Origin: Culex pipiens pallens
Lineage: Eukaryota > Arthropoda > Insecta > Diptera > Culicidae
DNA length: 64,000 bases
Assembly (NCBI RefSeq): GCF_016801865.2
Contig: NC_068937.1
Span: forward strand, 27,863,241 to 27,927,240
Direction: 5' to 3'
A program made the translations under genes and the position numbers. Below are positions 35,979 through 45,450 of this stretch, piece by piece. The notes beneath the pieces were generated by a model that saw nothing but the letters and a program-made list of their open reading frames with translations, made no database searches and was not told the origin of the DNA. Position 1 is the first letter of the stretch; each line of letters opens with the position of its first letter.

Positions 35979-36022
35979 CAATGAACAAAAGAAGTAAAAA
36001 TTGTAAATTGTGTTGAATTTTT

Positions 36023-36028
36023 TTTATT
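36023..36028 (-). terminator. Polyadenylation signal of BEN-like gene
   Basis: AATAAA on the minus strand (TTTATT on plus), about 15 nt past the stop codon of the accessory gene. It is followed by AT-rich sequence. Fits a compact 3' end. Confidence 0.5.
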
Positions 36029-36043
36029 TGTCAAATTACAACA

Positions 36044-37087
36044 CTAGTCGTCGTCGTCTTCGTCGTCGCTGAAGTTTTCTCCGGTGATATCAACGCTACT
36101 TTGTACTACCAGCAGATCCTCCCATTCGAAGGAGCGCTGCGATGTACCCTCACCGGCTTCTGGGTCCTCAAGCCGCGATATACCTTCAAGGACGTACATG
36201 TCCTTGCGCTGCGACGTGTCCTTGCGCTGCGACGTGTCCTTGCGCTGCGACGTGTCCTTGCGCTGCGACGTACCCTCGCCGGGGTCTGCGACTTCCCGTC
36301 TTTTCACCGACGACTTTCTCGCGTTAGAGAAAACGTGGGAGATGTCCTTGTTCAACTCATCGAACGATCTCGGGGGCAGCGATCGGTGCACGTTGAAGTA
36401 AGCTGCAACAAGACGGTAAACAGCGTCTCGCATGGCGTGCGCCATCGGGGTTGCCGATCCCGAAGACCGACCAACGGTCGTTGTGACAAGCTCGTCCGGA
36501 GAGTACAGCTCTAGAAGAACACCGCGCAAGAAGTCAGTGTACCCGAGCTGCCTCAGCTCAGTGAACCTCTCCTCGCTGATGCCCCCCATCCTGCCGGCGT
36601 TCCACCCGCCGTACCTGATAACTCTCATTATCAACTCCTTCATGGTGCGTTGTTCCGGACAGTACTTCGCCAGCTGAGGTTTCTTCGATGGAGTTGGTTG
36701 GCTGTTACCGCGGCGGCCACGACTACGCGACGACGAGCCGTGCTTACGAGCTTGGTCACTCTCCAATATGGCTACCCTGGCCTCAAGGGAAGCGACCTGC
36801 TGACGTAAAGGCTCAAGCTGAGCCTCACGTTGCGGCGACTCGCGTTGCGGCACAGGCGGTGACTCGCGTTGAGGCTCAGGCGGCGACTCACGTTGAGGCA
36901 CAGGTGGTGACCCGCGCTGACGCACAGTTGGTGAACCGCGTCCACGGTTGATGGCACGGAATACCCTCGCCTGAAGAGTAGTTGGCCGAGTGATGACTTC
37001 AAGACTCGAACCTTCCTCACTGCCGCTTGACATCGAACCTTCCTCACTGCCGCTTGACATCGAACCGTCCTCACTACCGCTGGCCAT
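36044..37087 (-). CDS. BEN-like domain accessory protein of the transposon (347 aa)
   Basis: A single exon from ATG at 37087 with its own TATA/initiator promoter. Order of parts: an acidic serine-rich N-terminus with three SGSEEGS-type repeats (1-28); a proline-rich QRESPP repeat (60-87); a predicted coiled coil LEPLRQQVASLEARVAILES (91-110); a basic stretch (114-136); a conserved-looking helical region (about 148-258); four TSQRKD repeats (273-296); and an acidic tail of D/E residues. Residues ~180-258 (LRGVLLELYSPDEL ... DAVYRLVAAYF ... FDELNKDISHVFSNAR) have the pattern of BEN domains, which bind DNA or chromatin proteins. That assignment is by eye. No catalytic residues are expected. The likely role is as a DNA-binding regulator or helper of the element, acting in the nucleus (inference). 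The TSQRKD run is an 18-bp minisatellite and may vary between copies. Confidence 0.75.
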   Translation of the reverse strand: MASGSEDGSMSSGSEEGSMSSGSEEGSSLEVITRPTTLQARVFRAINRGRGSPTVRQRGSPPVPQRESPPEPQRESPPVPQRESPQREAQLEPLRQQVASLEARVAILESDQARKHGSSSRSRGRRGNSQPTPSKKPQLAKYCPEQRTMKELIMRVIRYGGWNAGRMGGISEERFTELRQLGYTDFLRGVLLELYSPDELVTTTVGRSSGSATPMAHAMRDAVYRLVAAYFNVHRSLPPRSFDELNKDISHVFSNARKSSVKRREVADPGEGTSQRKDTSQRKDTSQRKDTSQRKDMYVLEGISRLEDPEAGEGTSQRSFEWEDLLVVQSSVDITGENFSDDEDDDD

Positions 37088-37096
37088 CTTGTAGAA

Positions 37097-37129
37097 TGAT
37101 TTGTTTACTGATGCTGAGGCGGCTTTATA
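37097..37129 (-). promoter_or_regulatory. TATA box and initiator of BEN-like gene
   Basis: On the minus strand TATAAAG (37129-37123, within TATATAAAG) lies 32 bp upstream of the A of TCATTC (37099-37094), a match to the arthropod initiator TCAKTY at the canonical spacing. The predicted start (37097) leaves a leader of only ~9 nt before the ATG. Confidence 0.6.
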
Positions 37130-37154
37130 TACTAAAAATAAATGGTACCTGTGT

Positions 37155-37255
37155 AGGTAGAGAACTTTACCATATAGGCAGACCTTGCCTCCGTATAGGC
37201 AAACTATACCTCCTTATAGGCAAGTTTCACCTCCAAGTAGGCGAACTTCGCCTCA
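37155..37255. promoter_or_regulatory. Five palindromic AGGC motifs at exact 21-bp spacing upstream of the promoter
   Basis: Motifs start at 37155, 37176, 37197, 37218 and 37239: AGGTAGAGAACTTTACC, AGGCAGACCTTGCCT, AGGCAAACTATACCT, AGGCAAGTTTCACCT and AGGCGAACTTCGCCT. The last is a perfect 7-1-7 palindrome, and the consensus is AGGCRANNNTYGCCT. They lie 58-160 bp upstream of the predicted start. Twenty-one bp is two helical turns, so all would face the same side of the DNA. They are probably an operator or enhancer, with binding protein unknown. Confidence 0.65.
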
Positions 37256-37419
37256 AACTAACCCAACCCAGACAACTGTGGGTACTCATCTCACCTCAGC
37301 TCAGTGGTGCCATCACAGGAATGAACACTTTCCCATTTCCGGGACTTAGACGAATTTTGAAACTTTTGTGCATTTCATGGGTTGCATACATTTAGGGGCA
37401 ACATTGTATAAAGAGTATA

Positions 37420-37513
37420 AACCGGATGTTTGTAGAGACCAGTACATAGGCAACTACAAACACCCGGTTATAACACTCCCCCTGGCTATTCAACCACCTT
37501 AGTGGTTGCATAG
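37420..37513. promoter_or_regulatory. Two hairpins between the two transposon genes
   Basis: AACCGGATGTTTGTAG (37420-37435) is complementary to CTACAAACACCCGGTT (37454-37469) with one mismatch. Then CTATTCAACCAC (37486-37497) and GTGGTTGCATAG (37502-37513) form a 12-bp stem with one mismatch and a CTTA loop. They lie just 3' of the transposase stop, so they could act in RNA 3'-end formation or as protein-binding sites; neither is proven. 37256-37605 has no gene. Confidence 0.5.
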
Positions 37514-37605
37514 TCAGAGTGTCATCATGGATAGTAAAGAACACTCCAAGAGTACGGACATGATATAATATGTATTACTTATGAACCTAATCAACCTACC
37601 TTGCC

Positions 37606-40600
37606 CTAGTTAGGCATGGGCTGTTTGTAACGTATCATACGAGCTTTTTCCTGAACCTTAGACGCAGTAAGCATCCACACTACACTACTCTTCTTAACGT
37701 GAAACACCTTCCCGTGGTCATCTCGTATCAGGTAGATGTGCTTATCGGACGTGCTGTTAGGCAGCGCGATCTGGCCCGAAAAGTTTGAAAACAGATGCTT
37801 AGCTTCATACACCTCCTGACCGGGTTCATGGTCTTCATGGTCCTCCGTGTCAGACTCACTATCGGAAACGATCAAGTCTTCCCAGTTCCGGTCCCCGAGG
37901 GCATGTACACTAAACTCGAAAGATTGTTCAGCCTGCAAGAGGCCAAGCTTGCCCAAGACCTCAGATGCCCTCCCCTCAGCACTGGTTAGTGCGGCTTTTA
38001 TTTCAGCATCCGTCGGCAGTGTCGGTAGCACGGACTCGTTGGTCGGACCCGTGTGACCAGGGAATCGAAACTTAATACGGTTACGGTGCTGAATTTGATG
38101 CAGCATGTGAGCTCGCCGCAGCTTTTCGCCGATTTCCTTGAAAGTGAGGTTCGTCTGGGTATGGTTCATTGTCGTCATCGATCGAAGATTCCGGAATGTC
38201 GCCTCGACGTCCTGACTGCCGAAACACCTCACTAAGAATTCCTCGGGTCGGCCACGATCGCGGCAGTCTCTTGCTGCCAGCACAAGGCTGTGAGCATTTA
38301 TCTCAAGACAAGCGTACGTGTTTGCTGTCACACATTGGAAGCTGCTTGTTCTATTCTTCAATGTCCAGTTCCTCCACGCCCGCATGAAAAACAACGCCTC
38401 CCTGTGGAAATAAACGGTGTTTAATTTAAACCCAACAATTGTGCCATAGATTAACTGTACCAGAGCATTGAGATGGCTTCAATCGGCGCCAACGATACAT
38501 CAGTATATGCTCGGTATATAGCGCTCATGTAGCGGAGCAGCACTACCGTGCCCTCGCTACCAGGCACATGTTCCTCCAACAGGTTGATAACGGCTTCCTC
38601 CATTACTTTTTCCGTAGGTCGAAAGCTCATGAGGTCGGTCGGGTGAAGATCACCGTACGTGAGACCGTGTTTGTCCTTCGAAACCTTATCCAACAGGGCA
38701 TCGAGGTGGGTAACGCTAGCCACCGATGTACCAATCATTAACGCTCGTTTGCGATTGAACAACTTGCGCGCTAGTTTGTTCACTGTGTGCGTTATATCTT
38801 GGTACAGATAGGTGCGCTGAACAAGTTTCCAAAGAAATCTAACACCTAGCTCATCACACGGTACATCTGCCAATTGCATGATGCTGAGCATTGCCTTCAG
38901 GAGAGTTGGGTCCCCATCTGAAGCTATACCAAAAACGGTGATGCCATGCTTCTTCAGCAAGTCGATGGTGTGAAGCCAACGCTTGAGTACATCTGCATAC
39001 GTAAAGCTGTTGTCCGTACCCATGTAGAACAGCACGTACGGGGCCGCATTTGGATCTAGAGGTACTGCTAGTTGAACGTATGCAGTGCTTGCCAGTCGGC
39101 AATTTTTCAACTTGTCAGCCATATCCTGCGCATTGCTGGCGTCAAAGTAGTTTCGTTTGGGAAGTCCCGTGTGGTCAAGCGGAGCTACTAGTCCAGTCAA
39201 AGTGTTTGTTCGCTCGTCGTACTGGGCACGCGGGGTAACCCTCGTCCCATCCTCCGCAAGCATCACCGTCAGCGGATAGCCGTTCTCGGTCAGGTAACGC
39301 TTCAGACCCGCCGCGTCGATCACCCCTGAAAAAATAGGAAGTTAATGAAGGTTTAAGATTAAACCAAACATTCTTACCATCTTTAATGTCCGTTGTATGT
39401 TTGTCCATGTGCCTTAGAAGGGTAGCTCGGCTTATGCCGGGAACATTCCCAACCATGAACTCATGATACTTCTTCCCAGCCATTATGTATCGATACAACG
39501 ACATGTCCTTTTCTTCATCGGTGTAGTGTAACTTGCATGCACTCTTAAATGCGATGGTCTCATAGAGCTTAATCAGGTTATAAGCCTTGGAAGTTGCCAC
39601 AGGACATTCGGCTGCACTGTCCCGTGGTTCTAGTTTCCCGACGTTTTGTTGTCACTCCTCAGAAAATGCCCACCCCGCAAGTGATGATGGTGACGGCTGC
39701 TACCTTCGCCGGCGTATTGATACTGATTGATCAAGTCTGCCACCGACTTTCTGCTCGGTTGACATACACCGCTACCAGCAGCTCCATCACCGCCAGCGCT
39801 AACAGGAGCTGTACCATCGTTACCGCTTTCCGCAGGTCCACCATCGCCACTGCTAACAACAGTTTCACCATCGACAATAGCAGCTTCACTACTGTCACCA
39901 TCATTTGCAGCTTCCTCATTGCTACCGCTTCTCGAAGCTCCACCACTGCCATCGCCAACAACTGCTTCGTCAACGCTATCGTTTCTCGAAGCTACACTAC
40001 TGCCACCGCCAACATCAGCTTCCTCAACGCTTCCACTGCCACCACCAACAGCGCGATCCCCGTGAGCGCCATCTCCATCGCTATCCGTGTCCTCTTCTGA
40101 ACTTGCCAGTTCTTCTTCTCTTCTACGGACCACTCCCCGTAAATGTGTACGAACATGCTGGTAATAATTATTCGTAACCCAATTGCCACCAGAACGCTTG
40201 CACATGGGACGTGTTTTCTTGCATACTGCGCACGTAACACGTACTGTCGCTTGGTCCCCGGTGTTTGAAATGGTAAGCACTGGCAAGTCTACGAAGTAGT
40301 CGGGGTCGACTCCACATTCCTCGTGCTGACGGTAGTAGTTGGCCAACTTCTCTAGAAGCATTTTCTTCGAATCGTCAGCAATAGGATTTACTTGGTCTGT
40401 ACCAATTTCTTGGCACCGTCTCGCTAGTACCGGTGAGCCCTCGATGAATTGGCGTATCCCGTACTTTCGGATCAATTTGCCTACATTGTCGATCGAAACC
40501 TTTTCAGCGGCATGCACAGTGAATGTTGCCAGATCGTTCTGTTGCCGGCCAAACACATCGTACTTTGACCTTGTGAGCCCTCGGCTTACGGCATCATCGA

Positions 40601-40796
40601 AAATTTCGACACCACTCGTTCTGACTTCATCTTCGATGAGTTTCGGCCATTCCACACTTGCCTCAGCGATGACTTGCGATGCTGACAGGTCGAACATATC
40701 CAGCAAGGCCATGACTCGATGCGGCACGAGACCGATCACCTTCTGGACACGTTTCCAGAACCGCTCCTTTATCTGCCCCCTTTCTTCGGCATTCAT
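37606..40796 (-). CDS. BED-finger transposase-like protein, four coding exons, ~995 aa
   Basis: Exons: 40796-39704, 39611-39378, 39325-38461 and 38401-37606. Introns 2 and 3 (52 and 59 nt) have clean GTAAGA...TTTTTTCAG and GTACAG...TTTCCACAG sites and join in frame. Intron 1 (92 nt, GTAGCA...GTGCAG) is weaker but phase-correct, and the total is 2,988 nt including the stop. Residues C189, C192, H214 and H218 form a CX2C-X21-HX3H BED-type zinc finger. 230-350 is an acidic Gly/Ser-rich linker. The C-terminal two thirds has a probable RNase-H-like core: SDGD at 578-581, then DITHTVNKLARKLF from 619, SKDKHGL near 658, and FGSQDVEATFRNLRS at 791-805. The last blocks recall P-element/THAP9 conserved regions, whereas a BED finger plus 8-bp duplication recalls hAT. 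The catalytic acids are not certain. A strong acceptor (CTCCTTTCCTTGCAG, AG at 40842-40841) 5' of the ATG suggests a leader intron. No disabling mutation seen. Confidence 0.75.
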
Positions 40797-40956
40797 CCTT
40801 GCTGCTATTGTGATAGTCAGTACAACGGCACTATTTTAGTCTGCAAGGAAAGGAGAAAGACGTTTGGTTAGCAAAGGCAGGCAATAAAATGGCAAGTTTA
40901 AATGCATTATAATGCATCCGAACACATCGGATGCATCTTTTATGAGCCACCCCCTG

Positions 40957-41213
40957 CTAAAAAGACTAAAAAGACTAAAAAGACTAAAAAGACTAAAAAG
41001 ACTAAAAAGACTAAAAAGACTAAAAAGACTAAAAAGACTAAAAAGACTAAAAAGACTAAAAAGACTAAAAAGACTAAAAAGACTAAAAAGACTAAAAAGA
41101 CTAAAAAGACTAAAAAGACTAAAAAGACTAAAAAGACTAAAAAGACTAAAAAGACTAAAAAGACTAAAAAGACTAAAAAGACTGAAAAGACTAAAAAGAC
41201 TAAAAAGACTTAA
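40957..41213 (+). repeat. AGACTAAAA 9-bp satellite, right part of split array
   Basis: Begins with CTAAAAAG (40957-40964), the right copy of the transposon target duplication. About 28 nearly perfect units follow, with one AGACTGAAA variant near 41182. Open KKTKKT and RLKRLK frames are artefacts of a 9-bp unit. Confidence 0.92.
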
Positions 41214-41250
41214 AAAGAATAAAAACAATGCGATGCTGCCATTGTTTTGA

Positions 41251-42065
41251 GAATTTGAGAATTTGATAATTTGAGAATTTGAAGAGAATTTGAGGAGAAA
41301 TTGAGAATTTGAGAATTTGAGAATTTGAGAATTTGAGAATTTAAGAATTTAAGAATTTGAGAATTTGAGAATTTGAGAATTTGAGAATTTGAGAATTTGA
41401 GAATTTGAGAATTTGAGAATTTGAGAATTTGAGAATTTGAGAATTTGAGAATTTGAGAATTTGAGAATTTGAGAATTTGAGAATTTGAGAATTTGAGAAT
41501 TTGAGAATTTGAGAATTTGAGAATTTGAGAATTTGAGAATTTGAGAATTTGAGAATTTGAGAATTTGAGAATTTGAGAATTTGAGAATTTGAGAATTTGA
41601 GAATTTGAGAATTTGAGAATTTGAGAATTTGAGAATTTGAGAATTTGAGAATTTGAGAATGTGAGAATTTGAGAATTTGAGAATTTGAGAATTTGAGAAT
41701 TTGAGAATTTAAGAATTTGAGAATTTGAGAATTTGAGAATTTGAGAATTTGAGAATTTGAGAATTCGAGAATTTGAGAATTTGAGAATTTTAGAATTTGA
41801 GAATTTTAGAATTTGAGAATTTGAGAATTTGAGAATTTGAGAATTTGAGAATTTTAGAATTTGAGAATTTGAGAATTTGAGAATTTGAGAATTTGAGAAT
41901 TTGAGAATTTGAGAATTTGAGAATTTGAGAATTTGAGAATTTGAGAATTTGAGAATTTGAGAATTTGAGAATTTGAGAATTTGAGAACTTGAGAATTTGA
42001 GAATTTGAAAATTTGAGAATTTGAAAATTTGAGAATTTGAGACTTTGAGAATGTGAGAATTTGAG
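41251..42065 (+). repeat. GAGAATTT 8-bp satellite array
   Basis: About 100 units of GAGAATTT, 36 bp after the AGACTAAAA array. Variants include AAGAATTT (41341-41357), TAGAATTT and CGAGAATTT, more frequent at 41760-41870. The minus-strand SNSQILKF repeat frame is a by-product. Confidence 0.93.
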
Positions 42066-42774
42066 AAATTGTCAAATTGATATATTGAGACATTTGCAAC
42101 ATTCGAGACATTTGAGAAATTTAAGACATTTAAGATTTTTGAGACATTTGAGACATTTGAGACATTTGACACATTTGAGATATTTGAGATATTTGAGACA
42201 TTTTAGACATTTGAGACATTTTAAACATTTTATTCATTTGGGATATTTGAGACATTTGGACATTTGAGACATTTGAGACATTTGAGACATTCGAGATATA
42301 CGAGACATTTTAGACATTTTAGACATTTGAGATACGTGAGACATTTGAAACATTTTAGACATTTGAGACATTTGAGACATTTGAGATATTTGAGACATTT
42401 GAGACATTTTAGACATTTGAGATATGTGAGACATTTGAAACATTTTAGACATTTGAGACATTTGAGACATTTGAGATATTTGAGACATTTGAAACATTTT
42501 AGACATGTGAGACATTTGAGACATTTGAGACATTTGAGAAATTTGAGACATTTGAGACAATTAAGACATTTGAAACATTTGAGACATTTGAGACATTTGA
42601 GACATTTGAGACATTTGAGACATTTGAGACATTTGAGACATTTGAGACATTTGAGACATTTGAGACATTTGAGACATTTGAGACATTTGAGACATTTGAG
42701 ACATTTGAGACATTTGAGACATTTGAGACATTTGAGACATTTGAGACATTTGAGACATTTGAGACATTTGAGAC
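42066..42774 (+). repeat. GAGACATTT 9-bp satellite array
   Basis: Directly follows the GAGAATTT array. 42084-42560 is heterogeneous (GAGATATTT, GAAACATTT, TAGACATTT) with a repeated ~120-bp block (about 42315-42390 against 42420-42500). 42570-42774 is nearly pure. The MSQ and RHL repeat frames are artefacts. Confidence 0.92.
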
Positions 42775-43002
42775 ACTATCCCACCAAAAAATTCCAATCG
42801 CGCTTCACCGCATTAAAGGATCGCCGACGACTGTCCGCGGGAAGCTTTATATGCACCCTTCTTGACCCAAATCTTCGCGGCAAACGGGGCATTTTTCGGG
42901 GCAACTCAAATGGCTCCCAGCGACAGGACATAATTCGCTGCGCGGCGCGGAACGAATGCGCAACCTTAATGTTTTCGAACGGGGAACAATTTCATGCTCT
43001 AA

Positions 43003-43047
<45 letters not shown>

Positions 43048-43949
43048 GTGCGAGTTGGGATTGTTTGTTTTTGTCTGTTTTAACGCCGAATTAAGGCAGC
43101 ATCCCATTGAGTGACTGCCAAAACCAACAAGAAACGAACCCCTTCCGAAGTATTTCGGAAATTGCATTGCGGAGAGGAGGTTAACCCTCGAGTGGTCAAG
43201 TTTGGTGAAATTTGGTCAAATGTGACCTAATTGGTTTGAGTCTTTGCTAGGTTATTAGAAGTATAGGTGTCTTAGCTATAATTTTGATCAACTTCAACGT
43301 AATTAGCAAATTTCTGAAATACTTTTAGTGAAGACACCCACCTTAAGCATGATTTAACATTGCCGAGACACAAACCGAGAGCGTTTTGTACTACTTTTTG
43401 CGTAAATTTTATATAATTTCTGGTCAAATTGACCAGTGAGGGTTAACTCATCAAGCCCCCGGTGGTGCCGAGCTGCAGTTGATGCAAAAGTTGCACCGTT
43501 TGCTTTCCTCCGTCGACGTCGTGGTGGCCATCATCGCCCGAGTTGCTGGCAAAATTCTCTCTGGGTGGCTTTTTTTGGGCCTCTTTTGGCCATTTTTCAA
43601 CAATTTCGCATCGGGCCTGTGGTAAAGGCGAGCGAAGTGCATACAACATTGAGGGAAGAAGAAGAGGGGGAAAAAACGGCAAAACTTCCAAACTTAACAA
43701 GATAATTACTCACTTTAGCGATGGGAAAATGATCGGGGTGGCCAATCACGCGGGACCTCCACGGAACTGCGTTTGGACCTCCACGGTGTGTTGGGCTTGA
43801 CCCCGGGGTGACCTGGGCGAGTACTTGTCCAGTGCACTGGGAGATTGGATTAATTTTATTTGAACTGTGTTATTGAGAAATTGAGAAATTGATTACAATA
43901 CGAGAGAAAAGTATTTCACAATTAAAGCATCACATTTAAACTTTTCAAC
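42775..43949. other. Unique island between satellites
   Basis: GC-richer, non-repetitive sequence with a (CA)n microsatellite at 43004-43046 and a TTAA MITE (separate entry). Overlapping open frames at 43436-43800 on both strands show no domain or splice support. No firm gene. Confidence 0.4.
43185..43442. mobile_element. piggyBac-type MITE flanked by TTAA
   Basis: TTAA at 43181-43184 and 43443-43446 flanks a 258-bp element with ends CCCTCGAGTGGTCAA and TTGACCAGTGAGGG. A TTAA duplication and CCC-starting ends are the piggyBac signature. Non-coding. Confidence 0.7.
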
Positions 43950-45450
43950 TATTCAACTTTTTCAACTTTTTCAACTTTTTCAACTTTTTCAACTTTTCCA
44001 ACTTTTTCAACTTTTTCAACTTTTTCAACTTTTTCAACTTTTTCAACTTTTTCAACTTTTTCAACTTTTTCAACTTTTTCAACTTTTTCAACTTTTTCAA
44101 CTTTTTCAACTTTTTCAACTTTTTCAACTTTTTCAACTTTTTCAACTTTTTCAACTTTTTCAACATTTTTAACTTTTTCAACTTTTTCAACTTTTTCACC
44201 TTTTTCAACTTTTTCAACTTTTTCAACTTTTTCAACTTTTTCAACTTTTTCAACTTTTTCAACTTTTTCAACTTTTTCAACTTTTTCAACTTTTTCAAAT
44301 ATTCAACTTTTTTAACTTTTTCAACTTTTTCAAATATTCAACTTTTTTAACTTTTTCAACTTTTTCAACTTTTTCAACTTTTTCAACTTTTTCAACTTTT
44401 TCAACTTTTTCAACTTTTTCAACTTTTTCAACTTTTTCAACTTTTTCAACTTTTTCAATTTTTTCAACTTTTTCAACTTTTTCAACTTTTTCAACTTTTT
44501 CAACTTTTTCAACTTTTTCAACTTTTTCAACTTTTTCAACTTTTTCAACTTTTTCAACTTTTTCAACTTTTTCAACTTTTTCAACTTTTTCAACTTTTTC
44601 AACTTTTTCAACTTTTTCAACTTTTTCAACTTTTTCAACTTTTTCAACTTTTTCAACTTTTTCAACTTTTTCAACTTTTTCAACTTTTTCAACTTTTTTA
44701 ACTTTTTCAACTTTTTCAACTTTTTCAACTTTTTCAACTTTTTCAACTTTTTCACCTTTTTCAACTTTTTCAACTTTTTCAACTTTTTCAACATTTTCAA
44801 CTTTTTCACCTTTTTCAACTTTTTCAACTTTTTCAACTTTTTCAACTTTTTCAACTTTTTCAACTTTTTCAACTTTTTCAACTTTTTCAACTTTTTCAAC
44901 TTTTTCAACTTTTTCAACTTTTTCAACTTTTTCAACTTTTTCAACTTTTTCAACTTTTTCAACTTTTTCAACTTTTTCAACTTTTTCAACTTTTTCAACT
45001 TTTTCAACTTTTTCAACTTTTTCAACTTTTTCAACTTTTTCAACTTTTTCAACTTTTTCAACTTTTTCAACTTTTTCAACTTTTTCAACTTTTTCAACTT
45101 TTTCAACTTTTTCAACTTTTTCAACTTTTTCAACTTTTTCAACTTTTTCAACTTTTTCAACTTTTTCAACTTTTTCAACTTTTTCAACTTTTTCAACTTT
45201 TTCAACTTTTTCAACTTTTTCAACTTTTTCAACTTTTTCAACTTTTTCAACTTTTTCAACTTTTTCAACTTTTTCAACTTTTTCAACTTTTTCAACTTTT
45301 TCAACTTTTTCAACTTTTTCAACTTTTTCAACTTTTTCAACTTTTTCAACTTTTTCAACTTTTTCAACTTTTTCAATTTTTTCAACTTTTTCAACTTTTT
45401 CAACTTTTTCAACTTTTTCAACTTTTTCAACTTTTTCAACTTTTTCAACC
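43950..45450 (-). repeat. CAACTTTTT 9-bp satellite array
   Basis: About 165 units of CAACTTTTT, the reverse complement of the GAAAAAGTT array at 30.9 kb. The array is interrupted at ~44298-44350 by a duplicated CAAATATTCAACTTTTTTAA variant. Sparse variants include CACCTTTTT, CAACATTTT and TAACTTTTT. The KKL-repeat frames up to 372 codons are by-products. It decays at 45450-45665 into TTGAGAAATTGA-like cryptically simple sequence. Confidence 0.95.

Larger units (their letters stand above)
34016..40956 (-). mobile_element. 6.9-kb DNA transposon with transposase and BEN-like accessory gene
   Basis: The left end reads CAAGGGTGTCTCA and the right end, on the reverse strand, CAGGGGGTGGCTCA. CTAAAAAG flanks both sides (34008-34015 and 40957-40964). 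The surrounding AGACTAAAA array reads in perfect 9-bp phase once one duplication copy is removed, which fixes the borders. A subterminal TCGGATG motif occurs at both ends; at the right it forms GCATCCGA-ACACA-TCGGATGC. Two minus-strand genes fill 36.0-40.8 kb. 34.2-36.0 kb is non-coding with tandem duplications. An 8-bp duplication and CA-G-rich ends fit hAT, and 8 bp also fits the P superfamily, so classification is open (see the transposase entry). Both genes are intact, so the copy may be autonomous. Confidence 0.85.

Noticed and set aside
36084..36951. Plus-strand frames opposite the BEN-like gene
   Set aside because: Shadows of the repeat-bearing accessory gene in other frames.
39594..40839. 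Plus-strand frames of 168 and 166 codons
   Set aside because: Antisense shadows of the first transposase exon; S/T/A-rich runs mirror the Gly/Ser/acidic linker.
40836..43094. SLF, KKT, RLK, SNSQILKF, MSQ and RHL repeat frames
   Set aside because: All are satellite translations; the apparent extension into unique DNA at 42780-43094 has no independent support.
43945..45448. KKL-repeat frames of 117 and 372 codons
   Set aside because: Translation of the CAACTTTTT array; a 9-bp unit keeps one frame open indefinitely.
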